A DNA stretch of 64,000 nt from Burkholderia dolosa (GTDB lineage: Bacteria; Pseudomonadota; Gammaproteobacteria; Burkholderiales; Burkholderiaceae), in contig NZ_CABVPR010000012.1 of the NCBI RefSeq assembly GCF_902499135.1, positions 39,357-103,356 of the forward strand. The letters run 5' to 3'. The notes beneath the pieces are model-generated. The model worked only from the letters and a program-made list of their open reading frames with translations. It did not search any database and had not been told where the DNA came from. The translations under genes were made by a program, and so were the position numbers. Below are positions 1 through 8,497 of the stretch, piece by piece; the stretch's first letter is position 1; each line of letters starts with the position of its first letter.

Positions 1-199
1 ACCGGTGAAGCGGTCGCGCGGCCGGCTCGGTCACATCCGGCCGCGCGCGGCGACAGCCGATATCCGGGGCGCGTGCCGTTCGCTCGAATCGGCTGCGACG
101 ATCGGCTGGCGCCGCTCGGCAGCGTCCGACGCGCGGCACCGCGCGCACGTCTGTACGTCTGCACATCCGCACGTCGGCACATCCACACATCGACGCAAA

Positions 200-1090
200 T
201 CACCCGCGCTCGCAAAACGCGATCACCGCATCGGCGACCGCCGCCGGCGCCTCGCGCTGCGGAAAGTGCCCGACGCCGTCGAGCACCTGCCGCTCGTAGC
301 GTCCGGCGAAGAAGCGCTCGCGGCCGGCCGAACTGTCCGGGTGGTTGCACGCGTCCGCGCCGCCGTGCAGCACGAGCGTCGGCACCGACAGGACCGGCGC
401 CGGATTCAGCCGCGCGTCGTCGTCCGCATAAGCCGGCGCCCCGGGCGCGAATCCCCAGCGATGCCGGTACGAGTGCAGCACGACGTCGATCCAGTCGGGC
501 CCGTCGAACGCGGCGGCGGCCGCATCGAAGTCGGCGTCGCGATACCAGCCGGGCGGCGACCATGTCTCCCACATCAGGCGCGCGAACGCGCGGCGATCGT
601 CGCGCAGCGCCTGCTCGCCGCGCGGCGTCGCCATGAACCAGTGATACCAGTAGTTGCGCGCCTGCTGGAGCGACAGCGGCTGGCGCGGATCGTTGGTGCC
701 GTATCCGACCGACAGCATCACCAGATGCGACGCGGCGCCGTCGCGCAGCCCGCACGCATTGGCGGCCGCACGCGCGCCCCAGTCGTGCCCGACCAGCACC
801 GGCCGCTCGACGCCGAGCGCATCGACGAACTCGAGCAGGTCGCGGCCCAGCGCCGCGAGCTGGCCGCTGCGCGGCACCGACGCGTCGCGAAACCGGGTCG
901 GCGCAAAGCCGCGCAGCGCGGGCGCAAGCACGCGGTAGCCGTGCGCGGCCAGCGCATCGGCGACCGGCGTCCAGCCGACCGCGCTGTCCGGCCAGCCGTG
1001 CAGCAGCACGGCCACGCGCTCGCCGCGCGGGTTCCATTCGAGATAGGCGATATCGAGCGATGCAGTGAGCGCATGCGCATAAGCGGTCAT
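200..1090 (-). CDS. alpha/beta-fold hydrolase, epoxide-hydrolase-like
   Basis: A 296-residue cytoplasmic alpha/beta hydrolase. The oxyanion-hole motif HGWPDS lies at residues 31-36, the nucleophile elbow GHDWGA at 101-106 with Asp103 as the likely nucleophile, and the C-terminal catalytic His is in GVGHFP (about His275). An Asp nucleophile with HGWP is what epoxide hydrolases and haloalkane dehalogenases share; the substrate cannot be read from the sequence. There is no signal peptide. It is divergent from the damaged LysR gene that starts at 1197, so that regulator may originally have controlled it; this is inference from position. Confidence 0.85.
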   Translation of the reverse strand: MTAYAHALTASLDIAYLEWNPRGERVAVLLHGWPDSAVGWTPVADALAAHGYRVLAPALRGFAPTRFRDASVPRSGQLAALGRDLLEFVDALGVERPVLVGHDWGARAAANACGLRDGAASHLVMLSVGYGTNDPRQPLSLQQARNYWYHWFMATPRGEQALRDDRRAFARLMWETWSPPGWYRDADFDAAAAAFDGPDWIDVVLHSYRHRWGFAPGAPAYADDDARLNPAPVLSVPTLVLHGGADACNHPDSSAGRERFFAGRYERQVLDGVGHFPQREAPAAVADAVIAFCERG

Positions 1091-1196
1091 CGTGTCCTCC
1101 GTTGGGTCGATCCGATCGCTCGATGGTAGGCCGCCGTCTCATCACGATTCGCGGAGTATCATCACACATTCATCAAATATTGCGTTGAATTGTCCG

Positions 1197-2003
1197 ATGG
1201 ACCCGCTGACCGATCCCGCGTCGACGTCGCTCGACATCGCGCTGCTGCGCACCTTCCTCGAAGTGGTCGACAGCCGCGGCTTCGCGCCGGCGGCCGAACG
1301 GCTCGCGCTGACGCCGGCCGGCGACACGCTGTACGCGTACGCGCGCAACATCGTCGACATGGAGCGCGAAGTGCGCGCGCGGCTGCGCGGCGCGCCGGCG
1401 CACGGGCGGCTGCGCGTCGGCGCGTCGGAGGATTTCGCCGGCGCGTGGCTGCCGCACGTGTTGCGCACGTTTCGCGATCACCATCCGTACGCGTCGATCG
1501 AGCTGAAGGTCGGAATCACCGCGTCGCTGCTGCGCGAGCAGACGCTCGGCCGCCTCGACGTCGTGTTCGGCAAGCAATGCAGGCACGTCGATGCGGCCGG
1601 CGAGCTGCTGTGGGAAGAGCCGCTCGTGTGGGCGTTCGCGGCGGACGTGTCGCTCAATCACGGGCGCGAAGTGCCGCTCGCGCTGTTTCCCGAACCGTGC
1701 GTCTATCGCGAAGCCGCGGTGTCGGCGCTCGCCGCGTCGCTGCGGCCGTTTCGCGTGCTGTTCGAGAGTGCGAGCATGGCCGGCTGCGTGTCGGCCGCGC
1801 TCGCGGGCTTCGCGGTCACGGCACTCGCGCGCAGCCAGCTGCGCGACGGGCTGCGCGCGTGCGGGCCAGAGGACGGGCTGCCCGCGTTGCCGGCCGCGCG
1901 GTTTTACGCGTTCGCGGCGAAGCCGGGCGGCACCGCGGCCGCACTGATCGACGCGGTGCGGGAAACCGGGCGAAGCACGCAGTTCGCTGCCGTGCCGGGC
2001 TGA
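1197..2003 (+). CDS. LysR-family regulator lacking the DNA-recognition helices (in-frame deletion)
   Basis: The start is the ATG at 1197 (MDPLTDPAS), because family homology begins at LLRTFLEVVDSRGF about 15 residues on. The N-terminal helix is normal up to ERLALTP, then the sequence jumps directly to AGDTLYAYARNIVDMEREV, which in complete LysR proteins follows the second LTPAG motif. About 32 residues holding helix 2, the recognition helix and the wing are absent, giving 268 instead of about 300 residues. The frame is kept and the periplasmic-binding-protein-like effector domain looks complete. The protein should be unable to bind DNA in the usual way. The alternatives are a recent deletion between two short LTP-coding repeats or an assembly collapse. 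Confidence 0.85.
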   Translation: MDPLTDPASTSLDIALLRTFLEVVDSRGFAPAAERLALTPAGDTLYAYARNIVDMEREVRARLRGAPAHGRLRVGASEDFAGAWLPHVLRTFRDHHPYASIELKVGITASLLREQTLGRLDVVFGKQCRHVDAAGELLWEEPLVWAFAADVSLNHGREVPLALFPEPCVYREAAVSALAASLRPFRVLFESASMAGCVSAALAGFAVTALARSQLRDGLRACGPEDGLPALPAARFYAFAAKPGGTAAALIDAVRETGRSTQFAAVPG

Positions 2004-2062
2004 CATGGCGCCGCGGTCCGAACAGGCCGCGCATGTTCGCGCCGTTCGGGAGCGTCGGCCGT

Positions 2063-2992
2063 TCAGCCTCGCTCGGCGTCGGGAGCCGTCTGCGTCAACG
2101 CATCGGCCATCAGCTCGCCGAACCATTCGACGAACGCGTTGAGCCGCCGCGACCGGTGCCGGCGGTGCGGATACACGGCCGATACGTCCATCGGCGCCGC
2201 GCGATAACGCGGCATCACCTCGACGAGCGCGCCGCTGTCGAGCAAGTGCGCGACGTCGAAGCGCGGAATCTGGATCAGCCCCATTCCGGCGATGCAGCTC
2301 GCGATATAGGTTTCGGCGTTGTTGACGATCACGCGGCTCGGCAGCGGCAGCGCGTGCCGCGCGCCGTCCACGCAGTATTCCCAGTCGAGCGCGCGTCCGG
2401 TGGTCGGCGACGCATAGCCGATCGCCCGATGTCCGTTCGCGAGCGCGTCCGGATGCTCGGGCACGCCGCATTCGCGCAGGTAATCGGGGCTCGCGCAGTT
2501 GATCAGCTCGAAGTGCCCGAGCGGCCGAACGACGAGGCTGCTGTCCGCGAGACGCCCGACGCGGATCGCGCAGTCGACGCCTTCCTGCACGAGATCGATC
2601 GAGCGGTCGGTCGAGCCGAGCGCCAATTGCAGCTTCGGATAGCGGCGAAACAGCGCGGGCAGCGCAGGCGCGATCACACGGCGCGCGATCCGGCTCGGCA
2701 CGTCGACGTTCAGCCGCCCGACCACGTCGCGACCGCGACGCCGGAACAGGCGGTCGAGCTCGTCGGCTTCCGCGAGCAGGCGCCGGCCGCGCTCGACGAG
2801 CAACGTGCCGTCCGCGGTCAGCTGGACCTGCCGTGTCGTGCGGTGCAGCAGCCGCGTGCCGAGCCCCGTCTCGAGTTGCTGAACGGCGGCGGACACGGTC
2901 GCGCGCGGCACGTCCAGCGCGTGCGCGGCCTTGATGAAGCTGCCCATTTCGGCAACCTGAAGGAAGATTCTGACCTGATCCAGCTTGTCCAT
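2063..2992 (-). CDS. LysR-family transcriptional regulator
   Basis: A 309-residue LysR regulator starting at MDKLDQVRIFLQVAE; a longer upstream open frame is low-complexity Arg-rich and rejected as coding. The winged helix-turn-helix occupies about residues 15-60 (GSFIKAAHALDVPRATVSAA), followed by LTADGTLL at its end and a substrate-binding domain that contains the typical RVGRLADSSLVVRPLG and NNAETYIASCIAGMGLIQ stretches. It resembles the one-LysR-per-SDR/quinone-reductase type (CrgA/DhcR group). It lies 215 bp downstream of the SDR gene on the same strand; the SDR may be its target or operon partner, which is inference. Confidence 0.9.
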   Translation of the reverse strand: MDKLDQVRIFLQVAEMGSFIKAAHALDVPRATVSAAVQQLETGLGTRLLHRTTRQVQLTADGTLLVERGRRLLAEADELDRLFRRRGRDVVGRLNVDVPSRIARRVIAPALPALFRRYPKLQLALGSTDRSIDLVQEGVDCAIRVGRLADSSLVVRPLGHFELINCASPDYLRECGVPEHPDALANGHRAIGYASPTTGRALDWEYCVDGARHALPLPSRVIVNNAETYIASCIAGMGLIQIPRFDVAHLLDSGALVEVMPRYRAAPMDVSAVYPHRRHRSRRLNAFVEWFGELMADALTQTAPDAERG

Positions 2993-3207
2993 CGGCGGGA
3001 AACGTAGGGGGACGAACGCGCGCCGGCGGCGCGGCAACGCCGGCGGCACCGACACGAAGCGGGCGCGCGGCTTCGTGCCGGCGCTCCCGCCCATTGTCCA
3101 CGCAAACGATCCATTGCGGCGCGTTAGCCGCCGCAGCGCCCGTCGCTTCGTCGTCCGGCCGCTGCGTCGTCGCTCGCCGATCGCCGATCGCCGAGCGCCG
3201 AGCGCCG

Positions 3208-3981
3208 CTACTTCGTCGTGTAGCCGCCGTTGATCAGGATCGTCTGGCCGGTGATCCACCAGCCGTCCGTCACCAGATGACGAATGAATGGCACGACGTC
3301 CTCGATGTCGGTGAGCCCCGTCTTGCTGAACGGCGACAGCGCAGCCGCGGTCTTGTGATACGCGACCGCATCGGCGCCTTCGGCCGGATAGAAGAACGGC
3401 GTGTCCATCGGGCCCGGCCCGACCGCCGTCACCGAAATCCCGCGCGCGCCGTATTCCTTCGCAGCCGCGCGCGTGAAGTGCTCGACCGGCGCCTTCGATC
3501 CCTCGTATGCCGCGTAGAACGGCGTGAACGCGCCGAGCAGCGACGTGACGAGCGTGACCAGCTTGCCGTGATCCTCGAGGTGACGCCCCGCTTCCTTGAC
3601 GAAGAAGAACGCGGACTTGCTGTTGACCGCGAACATCTCGTCGTATTCCGCTTCGGTGATCTCGGTGAACGGCTTCTTCAGCACCTTGCCGACGGTGTTG
3701 ATCGCGATGTCGATCTTGCCGAAGCGCCGCTTCGTGTCGTCGAACAGCTTCTCGACCGCCGCAGCCGTCGTCAGGTCGCCCTGGAACGTCTCAGCGTCCG
3801 CGCCGGCGGCGCGCACCGCGGCCGCGGTCTCTTCGGCCTGCGCGCGCGTCGACGCGCTGTTGTAGTGGATCGCCACCGCCTTCGCGCCGTGGCCGGCCAG
3901 ATCGCGGGCGAGCAGTCCGCCGAGGTTTTTCGCGCCGCCGGCGATCAGCACGACCTTGTCTGCGAGCGTGTGAGTGGCCAT
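3208..3981 (-). CDS. short-chain dehydrogenase/reductase (SDR)
   Basis: A 257-residue classical SDR. The start MATHTLADK at 3981 follows a strong ribosome binding site (AAGGAG, spacing about 7). The nucleotide-binding motif is unusual, GGAKNLGG at about residues 15-22 in place of TGxxxGIG; the NAG motif is replaced by NTVG; and the active-site Tyr sits in YAAYEGSKA (Tyr-x3-Lys replaced by a YEGSK arrangement) after a VTSLLGAF stretch. The C-terminus ends in the family-typical TGQTILINGGYTTK. It is therefore an SDR-like oxidoreductase using NAD(P)(H), substrate unknown. The non-canonical glycine motif is also seen in related GlcDH/3-oxoacyl reductase-like SDRs. Confidence 0.85.
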   Translation of the reverse strand: MATHTLADKVVLIAGGAKNLGGLLARDLAGHGAKAVAIHYNSASTRAQAEETAAAVRAAGADAETFQGDLTTAAAVEKLFDDTKRRFGKIDIAINTVGKVLKKPFTEITEAEYDEMFAVNSKSAFFFVKEAGRHLEDHGKLVTLVTSLLGAFTPFYAAYEGSKAPVEHFTRAAAKEYGARGISVTAVGPGPMDTPFFYPAEGADAVAYHKTAAALSPFSKTGLTDIEDVVPFIRHLVTDGWWITGQTILINGGYTTK

Positions 3982-4165
3982 CGTGGACTCCTTTTTCTCG
4001 TTGAACGAAGTTCGGAGTGTAGGCACGCGCAGCGCGCCGGTCAGCCACGTGCGGCTGGATGGATTATCCAGAAAAGCGCGCCAATCCGGCGCGCCGAAGT
4101 GCGGCTTGCCGCACCGACGAGCGCGCCGGAATTCGCCGGTGACGATGCGCGCCGCGCCGGCTGCG

Positions 4166-4666
4166 TCAGCGCGCGTGCAGATGCGAGTCGATCTTGCCGA
4201 GCAGCCACTGCATGCCGGCCAGATGCTGCTGATCGTGGCTGCACAGATAGTGGACGAGGCCGCGCACCGTCAGCGCGCCGTAGCCTTCGAACTCGCCGGT
4301 GCGCGCGAACTGCTCGGGCGTCGTGCGGGCGAGCAGTTCGACCGTCTCGCGCCGCGCTTCGCGGATCGCGGCGAGCACGTCGGACGCGTGGGCCGCATCG
4401 TAGCGGCGCTCGATCGCGAGCGCATCGCCGTCGATCGACACGAGCAGCGGATGATCCTCTTCGAGCATCCGCCGCAGCCGCACGTGGTAGCCATCGATTT
4501 CGATGTCGCGTACGTGGCACAGCTGGCCGAGCGGCGAGAAATGCTCGCTCGGCATCCCGGTCCAGTCGTCGGGCGTCCAGCGCGCGTAGCCGTCCGGAAC
4601 GGCGGCGAAGTGCGCTTCGAGCTGGCGGGGAAAATCGGCGAGTGCGTCGAGCGTCGTGCGATTCAT
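4166..4666 (-). CDS. DinB-family / DUF1569-like metal-binding protein
   Basis: A 166-residue soluble protein starting at MNRTTLDALADFPRQLEAHF, with GGAG about 9 bases upstream of the ATG. It has the DinB four-helix-bundle layout: an N-terminal helix with an aromatic W-x-P-x-W turn, a central LGQLCHVRDIEIDGYHVR stretch carrying one His, and the C-terminal HYLCSHDQQHLAGMQWLL with two His, together a plausible three-His metal site. Such proteins are often thiol-dependent transferases or stress-related; no substrate can be named. It lies 62 bp downstream of the CopC-like gene on the same strand and may be cotranscribed. Confidence 0.8.
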   Translation of the reverse strand: MNRTTLDALADFPRQLEAHFAAVPDGYARWTPDDWTGMPSEHFSPLGQLCHVRDIEIDGYHVRLRRMLEEDHPLLVSIDGDALAIERRYDAAHASDVLAAIREARRETVELLARTTPEQFARTGEFEGYGALTVRGLVHYLCSHDQQHLAGMQWLLGKIDSHLHAR

Positions 4667-4728
4667 GGGAACACTCCGTGTCGGTCGAGCGGCGGCATGC
4701 GCGGGACCGCGTGCCGCCGCCGTGGCGG

Positions 4729-5115
4729 TCACTTCACGCTGAAGCGGTAGACGCCTTGCGTGCGATGTCCATCGGTCGCGACGGCGACCCATTTCACCGT
4801 ATAGGCGCCGGCACCGACGGCCGTCAGCGGCACCGTCATCCGTTTGCGGTTCGCGTCGTCGACGCGCGCGCGGCCTTCCGATACCGTGCGGCCGGCGCCG
4901 TCGGCGACGACGATCGAGCTGAACGCCGGCTCGAGCGGCTCGGTGAAATCGATCGTGACGGCGGCCGGTGCGGCGCTCAATGTCGCGTTGGCGGCCGGAT
5001 CGCTGGTCGCGACATGCGCGTGCGCGAATGCCGCGGACGAAATCGTCGCGGCGAGCACCGCGGCGGCCGCGCGGCGGCCGAGCCTGAAAGCGAGCGGGAA
5101 CGAATCGAAATGCAT
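4729..5115 (-). CDS. CopC/YobA-like periplasmic copper-binding protein
   Basis: A 128-residue exported protein. The start MHFDSFPLAFRLGRR at 5115 gives a standard signal peptide ending at about AAFAHA, so the mature N-terminus begins with His, as copper ligation in CopC requires. The beta-sandwich signature is present: TSDPAANATL, VTIDFTEPLEPAFSSI, and the C-terminal VKWVAVATDGHRTQGVYRFSV, where the second conserved Asp-His pair occurs. No copD-type membrane gene lies next to it, unlike many CopCD operons; a DinB-like gene follows instead. Copper binding is inferred from the family. Confidence 0.85.
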   Translation of the reverse strand: MHFDSFPLAFRLGRRAAAAVLAATISSAAFAHAHVATSDPAANATLSAAPAAVTIDFTEPLEPAFSSIVVADGAGRTVSEGRARVDDANRKRMTVPLTAVGAGAYTVKWVAVATDGHRTQGVYRFSVK

Positions 5116-5228
5116 GGGGTTTCCGTAACGAGTGGACGAACGCCGCGCGCCGCGCAGCGCCTCGCAGCTTACCAGCGCCCGCACGTTCGTGCCGACGCGC
5201 GGACGCCGCTTGATAGAATGCGCGCGCT

Positions 5229-5945
5229 ATGGATCTCGAAAGCATTCTCTACACGCAGGGCTTCGGCTCGCGCCGCCAGTGCCGCGGCCTGATCGAAGCG
5301 GGCCGCGTCGCCGTCGGCGGCGCGACTGCGACCGACCCGGACACCGCATTCGACACCGACGGCCTCGTCTTCACGGTCGACGGCACCGCATGGCCGTTCC
5401 ACGCGCGCGCGTATCTCACGCTGAACAAGCCGGCCGGCTACGAATGCTCGCGCGATCCGCAGCATCATGCGAGCGTGTTCAGCCTGCTGCCCGCGCCGCT
5501 CGTCGCGCGCGGCGTGCAATGCGTCGGCCGCCTCGATCAGGACACGACGGGCCTGCTGCTGCTGTCCGACGACGGCCAGTTCGTCCACGCGTACACGTCG
5601 CCGAAGCGCAAGGTGCCGAAGACCTACGTCGCGACCGTGCGTCACCCGCTCAGCGATACGCAGCTGCATACGCTGCGCACCGGCGTGCAGCTGCACGGCG
5701 AGCCGAAACCGATCGCCGCCGTGGCCGCCGATGCGCGCGACGCGCACACGCTCGTGCTGACCGTCGTCGAAGGCAAATACCACCAGGTGAAGCGGATGGT
5801 CGCGGCGGTCAGCAACCGCGTCGACGCGCTGCACCGCGAAAGCATCGGCGGACTGACGTTGCCGGACAACCTCGCGCCGGGCACGTGGCGCTGGCTCGAC
5901 GAAGCGGAGCTCGCCGCGCTGCGCAATCCCGTCAAAACCCTGTAA
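5229..5945 (+). CDS. rsuA: 16S rRNA pseudouridine(516) synthase
   Basis: A 238-residue RsuA/RluB/RluE-family synthase that isomerises a uridine in 16S rRNA. It has an N-terminal S4 RNA-binding domain (about residues 1-60, GSRRQCRGLIEAGRVAV), then the catalytic domain with the motif GRLDQDTTGLLLLSDDG, in which Asp is the nucleophile, and the C-terminal KYHQVKRMVAA motif shared by the family. Its closest match in overall layout is RsuA, because S4 plus catalytic domain is short and without a long tail. It is a monocistronic-looking gene; the next plus-strand gene is a small membrane protein 104 bp on. Confidence 0.85.
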   Translation: MDLESILYTQGFGSRRQCRGLIEAGRVAVGGATATDPDTAFDTDGLVFTVDGTAWPFHARAYLTLNKPAGYECSRDPQHHASVFSLLPAPLVARGVQCVGRLDQDTTGLLLLSDDGQFVHAYTSPKRKVPKTYVATVRHPLSDTQLHTLRTGVQLHGEPKPIAAVAADARDAHTLVLTVVEGKYHQVKRMVAAVSNRVDALHRESIGGLTLPDNLAPGTWRWLDEAELAALRNPVKTL

Positions 5946-6049
5946 GGGAAAATCCGCACGGTCGTTCGGCGCTCGCACGCGTCGCGGCCGCAAGTTCCCC
6001 CGCTATACTGAAATCACAAGTTGTACGAGCGGCATGCAGGGGGGACATC

Positions 6050-6238
6050 ATGAACATCAATCATTCTTTCGAACTGTCGTCCGTGATGATCGCGTTCGCG
6101 ATCGTCGGCGCCGTCGCGATCGGCACGCTGCTGACCGCGATGCATCTGAAGCGCAAATACCACCCGAACCTGATCGGCGCACTCATCGGCGCGCTGCTCT
6201 GTTTCCTGCTGATCGAGGCGCTACCGGCGCTGACGTGA
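6050..6238 (+). CDS. small integral membrane protein, 62 aa, unknown function
   Basis: The ORF starts with ATG at 6050 behind a very strong ribosome binding site (GGGGGGA, spacing about 6). The product has two predicted membrane helices, about residues 11-31 and 41-60, separated by a short basic HLKRKYHPN loop, so both ends probably lie on the same side of the membrane. A TATACT hexamer at 6004-6009 may be its -10 element, although I cannot find a clear -35. The 3' end overlaps the convergent oxidoreductase gene by 18 bp. I recognise no domain; length, RBS and hydrophobic pattern argue that it is real. Confidence 0.65.
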   Translation: MNINHSFELSSVMIAFAIVGAVAIGTLLTAMHLKRKYHPNLIGALIGALLCFLLIEALPALT

Positions 6239-7258
6239 CGCGCCGCCCGGCGCGAGCGTTTGAAGGAAATCGTCTACGGTCGGATAGCGCAACGTCACGC
6301 ACAATTCGTCCTTCAGCCGGGCGTTGGACAGACGCCGCGACTCGCGCATGAACGACAGCAGCGTCGGCTCGAGCTGGCGTTCGGCGTCCGCGCGGCTCAC
6401 GCGCGGCGGCGTCGGCAACCCGAACGCGTGCGCGACGCGATCGAAATACTCTCCCATCCGCAGTTCGCTGTCGTCCGACGCGTGCACGACGCGCGCCGGC
6501 CTGCCGCGCTGCGCGACGCGGCGCAGAATCGCCGCGAGGTCGTCCGCGTGGATGTGATTCGTATAGACGTCGTCGGCTGCGTCGAGCGCGGGCGTGCCGC
6601 GTTCGAGCCGCGCGAGCGGTAGCCGGTTCTCCGCATAGATGCCGGGGATACGCACGATACGGGCCGACAGCACGCCGCGAGCGGTGGCCGCGCGCAGCTG
6701 GCGCTCCGCCGACACGCGCCGGAACGCCCGCGGATTCGCGGGCTGCAGCGGATGTGTCTCGTCGATGCGCGCGCCGCCGCAATCGCCGTAAACGCCGGTC
6801 GTGCTCGCGTAGACCAGCGTCGGCGCGCGAAGACCGTCGGGTACAATACGCGCTGCCCGAACGGGCGCGCTGCCGCGCTGCGCAACGGCACGCACCGTTC
6901 GGAACCGGCCGGGTCGCAGCGTCGACGGCGCTGCCGGCCGCCGCGCGGGCACGGTCAATGCGGCGATCAGCGCGCGCGTGCGGCGATCGTCCTGGCCGTC
7001 CGGCTGGGGCGGCGCGAGATGCAGGATCGTGCGCGCCAGACCCGCGATGCGGCGCAGCGTCGCGGGCCGGTCGAGGTCGCCGACGATCGGCGTCACGCCC
7101 GCGGCGCGTAGCGCGTCGCGGCGGGCCGGATGGCTCGTCAGCGCGACGATCCGCAGGTTGCGCGGCGCGGCGCGCCATTGCGCGACGCAGCGCAGCCCGA
7201 CGTCGCCGCAGCCGACGATCAATGCGCGCGGCCGGCGCAGGATTCGTGTCGCGATCAT
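6221..7258 (-). CDS. NAD(P)-binding epimerase/dehydratase-like protein
   Basis: A 345-residue atypical extended SDR. The N-terminal Rossmann motif is ALIVGCGDVGLRC at about residues 12-24 (G-x-G-x-x-G). Further on are the typical VYASTTGVYGDCGG segment, in which the active-site Tyr of epimerases is expected, RIPGIYAENRLPL, and the ARVVHASDDSELRMGEYFD substrate-loop region. This is the YeeZ/YlbE-like group of NAD-dependent epimerase homologues, whose substrates are undefined. A region at about residues 100-140 is Arg/Pro-rich and less conserved. The gene is divergent from the ferredoxin-reductase gene at 7365. Confidence 0.8.
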   Translation of the reverse strand: MIATRILRRPRALIVGCGDVGLRCVAQWRAAPRNLRIVALTSHPARRDALRAAGVTPIVGDLDRPATLRRIAGLARTILHLAPPQPDGQDDRRTRALIAALTVPARRPAAPSTLRPGRFRTVRAVAQRGSAPVRAARIVPDGLRAPTLVYASTTGVYGDCGGARIDETHPLQPANPRAFRRVSAERQLRAATARGVLSARIVRIPGIYAENRLPLARLERGTPALDAADDVYTNHIHADDLAAILRRVAQRGRPARVVHASDDSELRMGEYFDRVAHAFGLPTPPRVSRADAERQLEPTLLSFMRESRRLSNARLKDELCVTLRYPTVDDFLQTLAPGGASRQRR

Positions 7259-7364
7259 GTTGGTTGCGAAATCAGTAGCCGTCGTTGCGCGGCGCGCAAC
7301 GGGTTTGCATTGTAGCTGCCGTGCACGATCCGCACGGTCCCCACATTTTGTTCTAGTTGGTTCT

Positions 7365-8396
7365 ATGGCATTCAACGTCACTCTCAAGCAAAGCGGCCGG
7401 CAATTCCAGGTCGAGTCGGACGAAACCGTGCTGGCGGCTGCGCTGCGCCAGAACGTCCATCTGCCGTACGGCTGCAAGAACGGCGCGTGCGGCTCCTGCA
7501 AGGGCCAGATCGTGTCGGGCCAGATCGAACAGGGCCCGCACGCCGCGTCGGCGCTGTCCAACGACGAGCGCACGCGTGGGCTCGCGCTGCTGTGCTGCTC
7601 GAAGGCGCAGTGCGATCTCGAGATCGACGTGCGCGAGATCGCCGGCGTCGACGGCGTGCAGGTCAAGAAGCTGCCGTGCCGGATCGCGGCGCTCGAGCGC
7701 CGCGCCGACGACGTGATGGTCGTGAAGCTGCAGTTGCCGGCGAACGAGCGCCTGCAGTATCTGGCGGGCCAGTACATCGAATTCATCCTGAAGGACGGCT
7801 CGCGCCGCAGCTACTCGATGGCGAATGCGCCGCACGAAGAAGGGCCGATCGAGCTGCACATCCGCCACATGCCGGGCGGCAAGTTCACCGATCACGTGTT
7901 CGGCGCGATGAAGGAGCGCGACATCCTGCGCTTCGAAGGTCCGCTCGGCACGTTCTTCCTGCGCGAGGATTCCGACAAGCCGATCGTGCTGCTCGCATCG
8001 GGCACCGGCTTCGCGCCGATCAAGGCGATCATCGAGCACGTGAAGCATACGGGCATCACGCGTCCGATGACGCTCTACTGGGGCGCGCGCCGCAAGAAGG
8101 ACCTGTACCTCGACGAGCTGGCCGAGCAGTGGGCGCGCGAAATTCCGAACTTCAAGTACGTGCCGGTGCTGTCCGAGCCGGACGATGCGGATCAGTGGAG
8201 CGGGCGCACCGGCTTCGTCCATCGCGCGGTGATCGAGGATCTGGCCGATCTGTCCGGCTACCAGGTCTATGCGTGCGGTGCACCGGTGATGGTCGAGTCC
8301 GCGCAGCGCGATTTCACGCAGCACCACGGCCTGCCGGCCGACGAGTTCTACGCGGACTCGTTCACGAGCGCAGCCGATCTCGCGCATCCGGTCTGA
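7365..8396 (+). CDS. ferredoxin-NAD(P)H reductase fusion, CDP-6-deoxy-delta-3,4-glucoseen reductase-like
   Basis: A 343-residue three-domain iron-sulfur flavoprotein. Residues 1-90 form a plant-type [2Fe-2S] ferredoxin (YGCKNGACGSCKG then LLCCSKAQ, the C-x4-C-x2-C...C pattern). The FAD-binding domain contains RRSYSMAN, and the NAD(P) domain begins with LLASGTGFAPIKAIIEH and ends with VYACGAPVMVESAQRDF. This order occurs in the AscD/RfbI glucoseen reductases and in oxygenase reductases. No deoxysugar or oxygenase partner gene is nearby, so it likely supplies electrons to a partner elsewhere. The start MAFNVTLKQSG at 7365 was chosen because the ferredoxin fold begins there. Confidence 0.85.
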   Translation: MAFNVTLKQSGRQFQVESDETVLAAALRQNVHLPYGCKNGACGSCKGQIVSGQIEQGPHAASALSNDERTRGLALLCCSKAQCDLEIDVREIAGVDGVQVKKLPCRIAALERRADDVMVVKLQLPANERLQYLAGQYIEFILKDGSRRSYSMANAPHEEGPIELHIRHMPGGKFTDHVFGAMKERDILRFEGPLGTFFLREDSDKPIVLLASGTGFAPIKAIIEHVKHTGITRPMTLYWGARRKKDLYLDELAEQWAREIPNFKYVPVLSEPDDADQWSGRTGFVHRAVIEDLADLSGYQVYACGAPVMVESAQRDFTQHHGLPADEFYADSFTSAADLAHPV

Positions 8397-8460
8397 TTGC
8401 AGGCGCCGCCCGCGCCGTCGCCGTGCGCCGCCGCATGTCATATCGATGGCATCGCGGCGG

Positions 8461-8490
8461 TTTACAGTCGGGCGCGGGATGCCTTATGCT
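8461..8490 (+). promoter_or_regulatory. sigma70-type promoter ahead of the Arg-rich mini-ORF and argD
   Basis: TTTACA at 8461-8466 (5 of 6 to the -35 consensus), an 18-bp spacer, and TATGCT at 8485-8490 (4 of 6 to -10). Transcription would start around 8496-8498, which is at or just before the ATG of the Arg-rich mini-ORF, so that transcript may be leaderless. Read by eye only. Confidence 0.5.
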
Positions 8491-8497
8491 TGCGCAC

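Noticed and set aside
1-199. Possible 3' end of a gene at the left edge
   Set aside because: No reading frame with coding character enters from the edge; the stretch has only irregular ACGTCTGCACATCC-like near-repeats at about 146-196.
2993-3259. An N-terminal extension of the second LysR regulator
   Set aside because: The extra 89 residues are Arg/Pro-rich and unlike any LysR N-terminus; homology begins at MDKLDQVRIF.
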